Assembly (NCBI RefSeq): GCF_009761375.1
Contig: NZ_LEKM01000194.1
Span: forward strand, 1-54,873
Source: Ursidibacter arcticus
GTDB taxonomy: Bacteria; Pseudomonadota; Gammaproteobacteria; Enterobacterales; Pasteurellaceae
Reading direction: 5' to 3'
DNA: 54,873 nucleotides
A model generated the notes under the pieces. The model was not told the origin of the DNA. It ran no database searches and was given only the letters and a program-made list of their open reading frames with translations. The stretch's first letter is position 1; each line of letters begins with the position of its first letter. The position numbers and the translations under genes were made by a program. Positions 53,879-54,873 of this stretch are shown here, one piece after another.

Positions 53879-54676
53879 ATGAAACCAACAATTCTTTTAT
53901 ATGACTCAGGAATGGGCGGATTGACGATCTATGATGCTATTCGCCAAAGTTTGCCTGATGCTCACTACCTTTACTGTTTTGATAATGCTTATTTTCCTTA
54001 TTCAGAAAAATCAGAAGAGACTCTAATTGAGCGGGCAAAGCAGATTGTGCAAAAAATTACACAAATCTACCCGCTTGATATGGTGGTGGTTGCCTGTAAT
54101 ACCGCAAGTACAGTCGTATTACCTGCATTGAGAGAGAAATTTCCTTTTTATATTGTTGGGACGGTGCCTGCGATTAAACCAGCTGCGATAATTTCCCAGA
54201 CCAAGACAATTGGGCTGTTGGCAACTAAAGGGACGGTTTCTCGTACTTATGTAGATGACCTTATATCCCAATATGCGAGTGAGTGTGTTGTGGAAAAAAT
54301 AGGAACAACCGATTTAGTTGAGATTGTTGAGTACAAACAGCAAACAGGCAAAGTTGATATGCAGAGATTACAAAAAGTAATTGCTCAATGGCAGGATCAT
54401 CCTACATTAGATACCGTTATTTTAGGGTGTACCCATTTTCCATTAGTGAAACAAGAATTACAGCAGCTGTTACCTAACGTGAAGTTTTTTATTGATCCAG
54501 GTAATGGGATTGCGAAACGAGTAATAACATTATTGGAAAATAAAATATATCAAGAAAATGATATGGAAAAAATTAATCAAGCTTTTTGTACTGCGGAGAT
54601 TGATAATTTGGAAGTTCGTGAGAAGGTAATGCAATATTGGGGATTTAAGACTTTAAAAGTGCTAGATTTAGAGTAG
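53879..54676 (+). CDS. murI: Glutamate racemase
   Basis: Makes D-glutamate for peptidoglycan. The 265-residue protein has the N-terminal LLYDSGMGGLTIYDAI (Asp9, Ser10), the first catalytic cysteine in VVACNTAS (Cys73) and the second in LGCTHFPLV (Cys184, His186). The ATG at 53879 gives the conserved start KPTILLYDSG; a TTG at 53864 would add five residues. Neither has a Shine-Dalgarno nearby, as the AAGGAG at 53839-53844 is 35 bases upstream. In E. coli murI also precedes an rRNA operon (rrnB). Confidence 0.94.
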   Translation: MKPTILLYDSGMGGLTIYDAIRQSLPDAHYLYCFDNAYFPYSEKSEETLIERAKQIVQKITQIYPLDMVVVACNTASTVVLPALREKFPFYIVGTVPAIKPAAIISQTKTIGLLATKGTVSRTYVDDLISQYASECVVEKIGTTDLVEIVEYKQQTGKVDMQRLQKVIAQWQDHPTLDTVILGCTHFPLVKQELQQLLPNVKFFIDPGNGIAKRVITLLENKIYQENDMEKINQAFCTAEIDNLEVREKVMQYWGFKTLKVLDLE

Positions 54677-54731
54677 AGATAAAATCTGACCGCTATTTGA
54701 ATGTTTTTTCTTTGTTTTGTTCTGTTTTTCA

Positions 54732-54765
54732 TCAAGCGGTCGTTTTTTTTAAGTTTTTTGCAATT
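54732..54765 (+). repeat. DNA uptake signal sequence after murI
   Basis: TCAAGCGGTCGTTTTTTTTA followed by AGTTTTTTGCAAT. A second, opposite core (GACCGCT) lies at about 54688-54694, so the pair may form a hairpin that ends murI transcription. Confidence 0.75.
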
Positions 54766-54781
54766 TTTCTGAAAAAAGTAC

Positions 54782-54809
54782 TTGCGTTGTTTTCGGATTT
54801 CCCTATAAT
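54782..54809 (+). promoter_or_regulatory. Probable rRNA operon promoter
   Basis: -35 TTGCGT (54782-54787), 16-base spacer, -10 TATAAT (54804-54809), then GCACACC as after rrn P2 in E. coli. An A-rich run (GAAAAAAGTA) just upstream resembles an UP element. murI immediately upstream is the neighbour of an rRNA operon in E. coli too. No 16S sequence is reached before the window ends. Confidence 0.7.
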
Positions 54810-54820
54810 GCACACCACAC

Positions 54821-54872
54821 AACGACGCACTGTTGTGAACGAATTAAGTTATGCGGTGCGTCGTTCTTTTTT
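54821..54872 (+). other. Stem-loop with T run in the probable rRNA leader
   Basis: AACGACGCAC (54821-54830) pairs perfectly with GTGCGTCGTT (54856-54865) around a 25-base loop, followed by CTTTTTT. It has the form of an intrinsic terminator, or of a small-RNA end, placed 12 bases after the -10. The window stops one base later. Confidence 0.6.
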
Positions 54873-54873
54873 G

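Overview
The window is about 55 kb of AT-rich chromosome from a gamma-proteobacterium of the family Pasteurellaceae. The gene content (MobAB, YihD, DsbA; FrdABCD; OmpA/P5; GrcA-Ung; RpoZ-SpoT-RecG; UbiC-MurI) fits that family. The DNA-uptake signal sequences are of the ACAAGCGGT + T-rich TTTTTGCAAA type, which points to the Actinobacillus pleuropneumoniae / Mannheimia / Bibersteinia branch rather than the AAGTGCGGT type of H. influenzae. I cannot name the genus or species. Nearly everything is core chromosome; I see no prophage, integrative element or CRISPR array.

Layout. 1-320: end of an rRNA operon (23S-5S spacer, 5S rRNA, terminator). 0.5-4.3 kb: mobAB fusion, yihD, dsbA, hemH, comEA. 4.4-7.8 kb: frdABCD fumarate reductase on the minus strand. 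8.0-16.8 kb: a sulfate-assimilation cluster, with cysTWA transported leftward and sbp-cysG plus cysHDN rightward from two near-identical promoter regions. CysH has the cysteines of an APS reductase and no APS kinase is present. 16.8-22.4 kb: proS, acpP, rnr and a small outer-membrane barrel. 22.4-25.7 kb: a YeiH-type membrane protein, a decayed transposase, tRNA-Sec and selA. 25.7-30 kb: ompA, pepT-dcuC. 30-38.7 kb: ynbE-ydbH, an unrecognised membrane protein, gloA, rnt, mfd. 38.8-39.4 kb: tRNA-Gly, tRNA-Leu and a decayed tRNA-Gly copy. 39.4-46.3 kb: grcA, ung, bioB, rluB, yciO, dps, plsY, folB, cdd. 46.4-54.7 kb: arcA, rpoZ, spoT, a RelE/ParE-type toxin-antitoxin pair, recG, an SGNH hydrolase, ubiC, murI. 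The window ends in what looks like the promoter and leader of another rRNA operon, so it is bracketed by two rrn operons.

How the genes work together. Several belong to anaerobic life: fumarate reductase, the C4-dicarboxylate carrier DcuC, the redox regulator ArcA, the spare glycyl-radical subunit GrcA, and selenocysteine plus molybdenum-cofactor genes that would serve a formate dehydrogenase encoded elsewhere. The cys cluster takes sulfate from uptake to sulfite and makes siroheme for a sulfite reductase not present here.

The most interesting non-genic signals are a dispersed palindromic repeat (core GGTGTAATRGACAAA) at gene ends, a perfect Fur-like 7-1-7 operator in the divergent sulfate-transport promoter, duplicated CysB-type control regions, a terminator-like hairpin between a tRNA promoter and its tRNAs, a decayed tRNA-Gly, and a decayed zinc-ribbon transposase. 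I did not find a clearly new multi-gene system.
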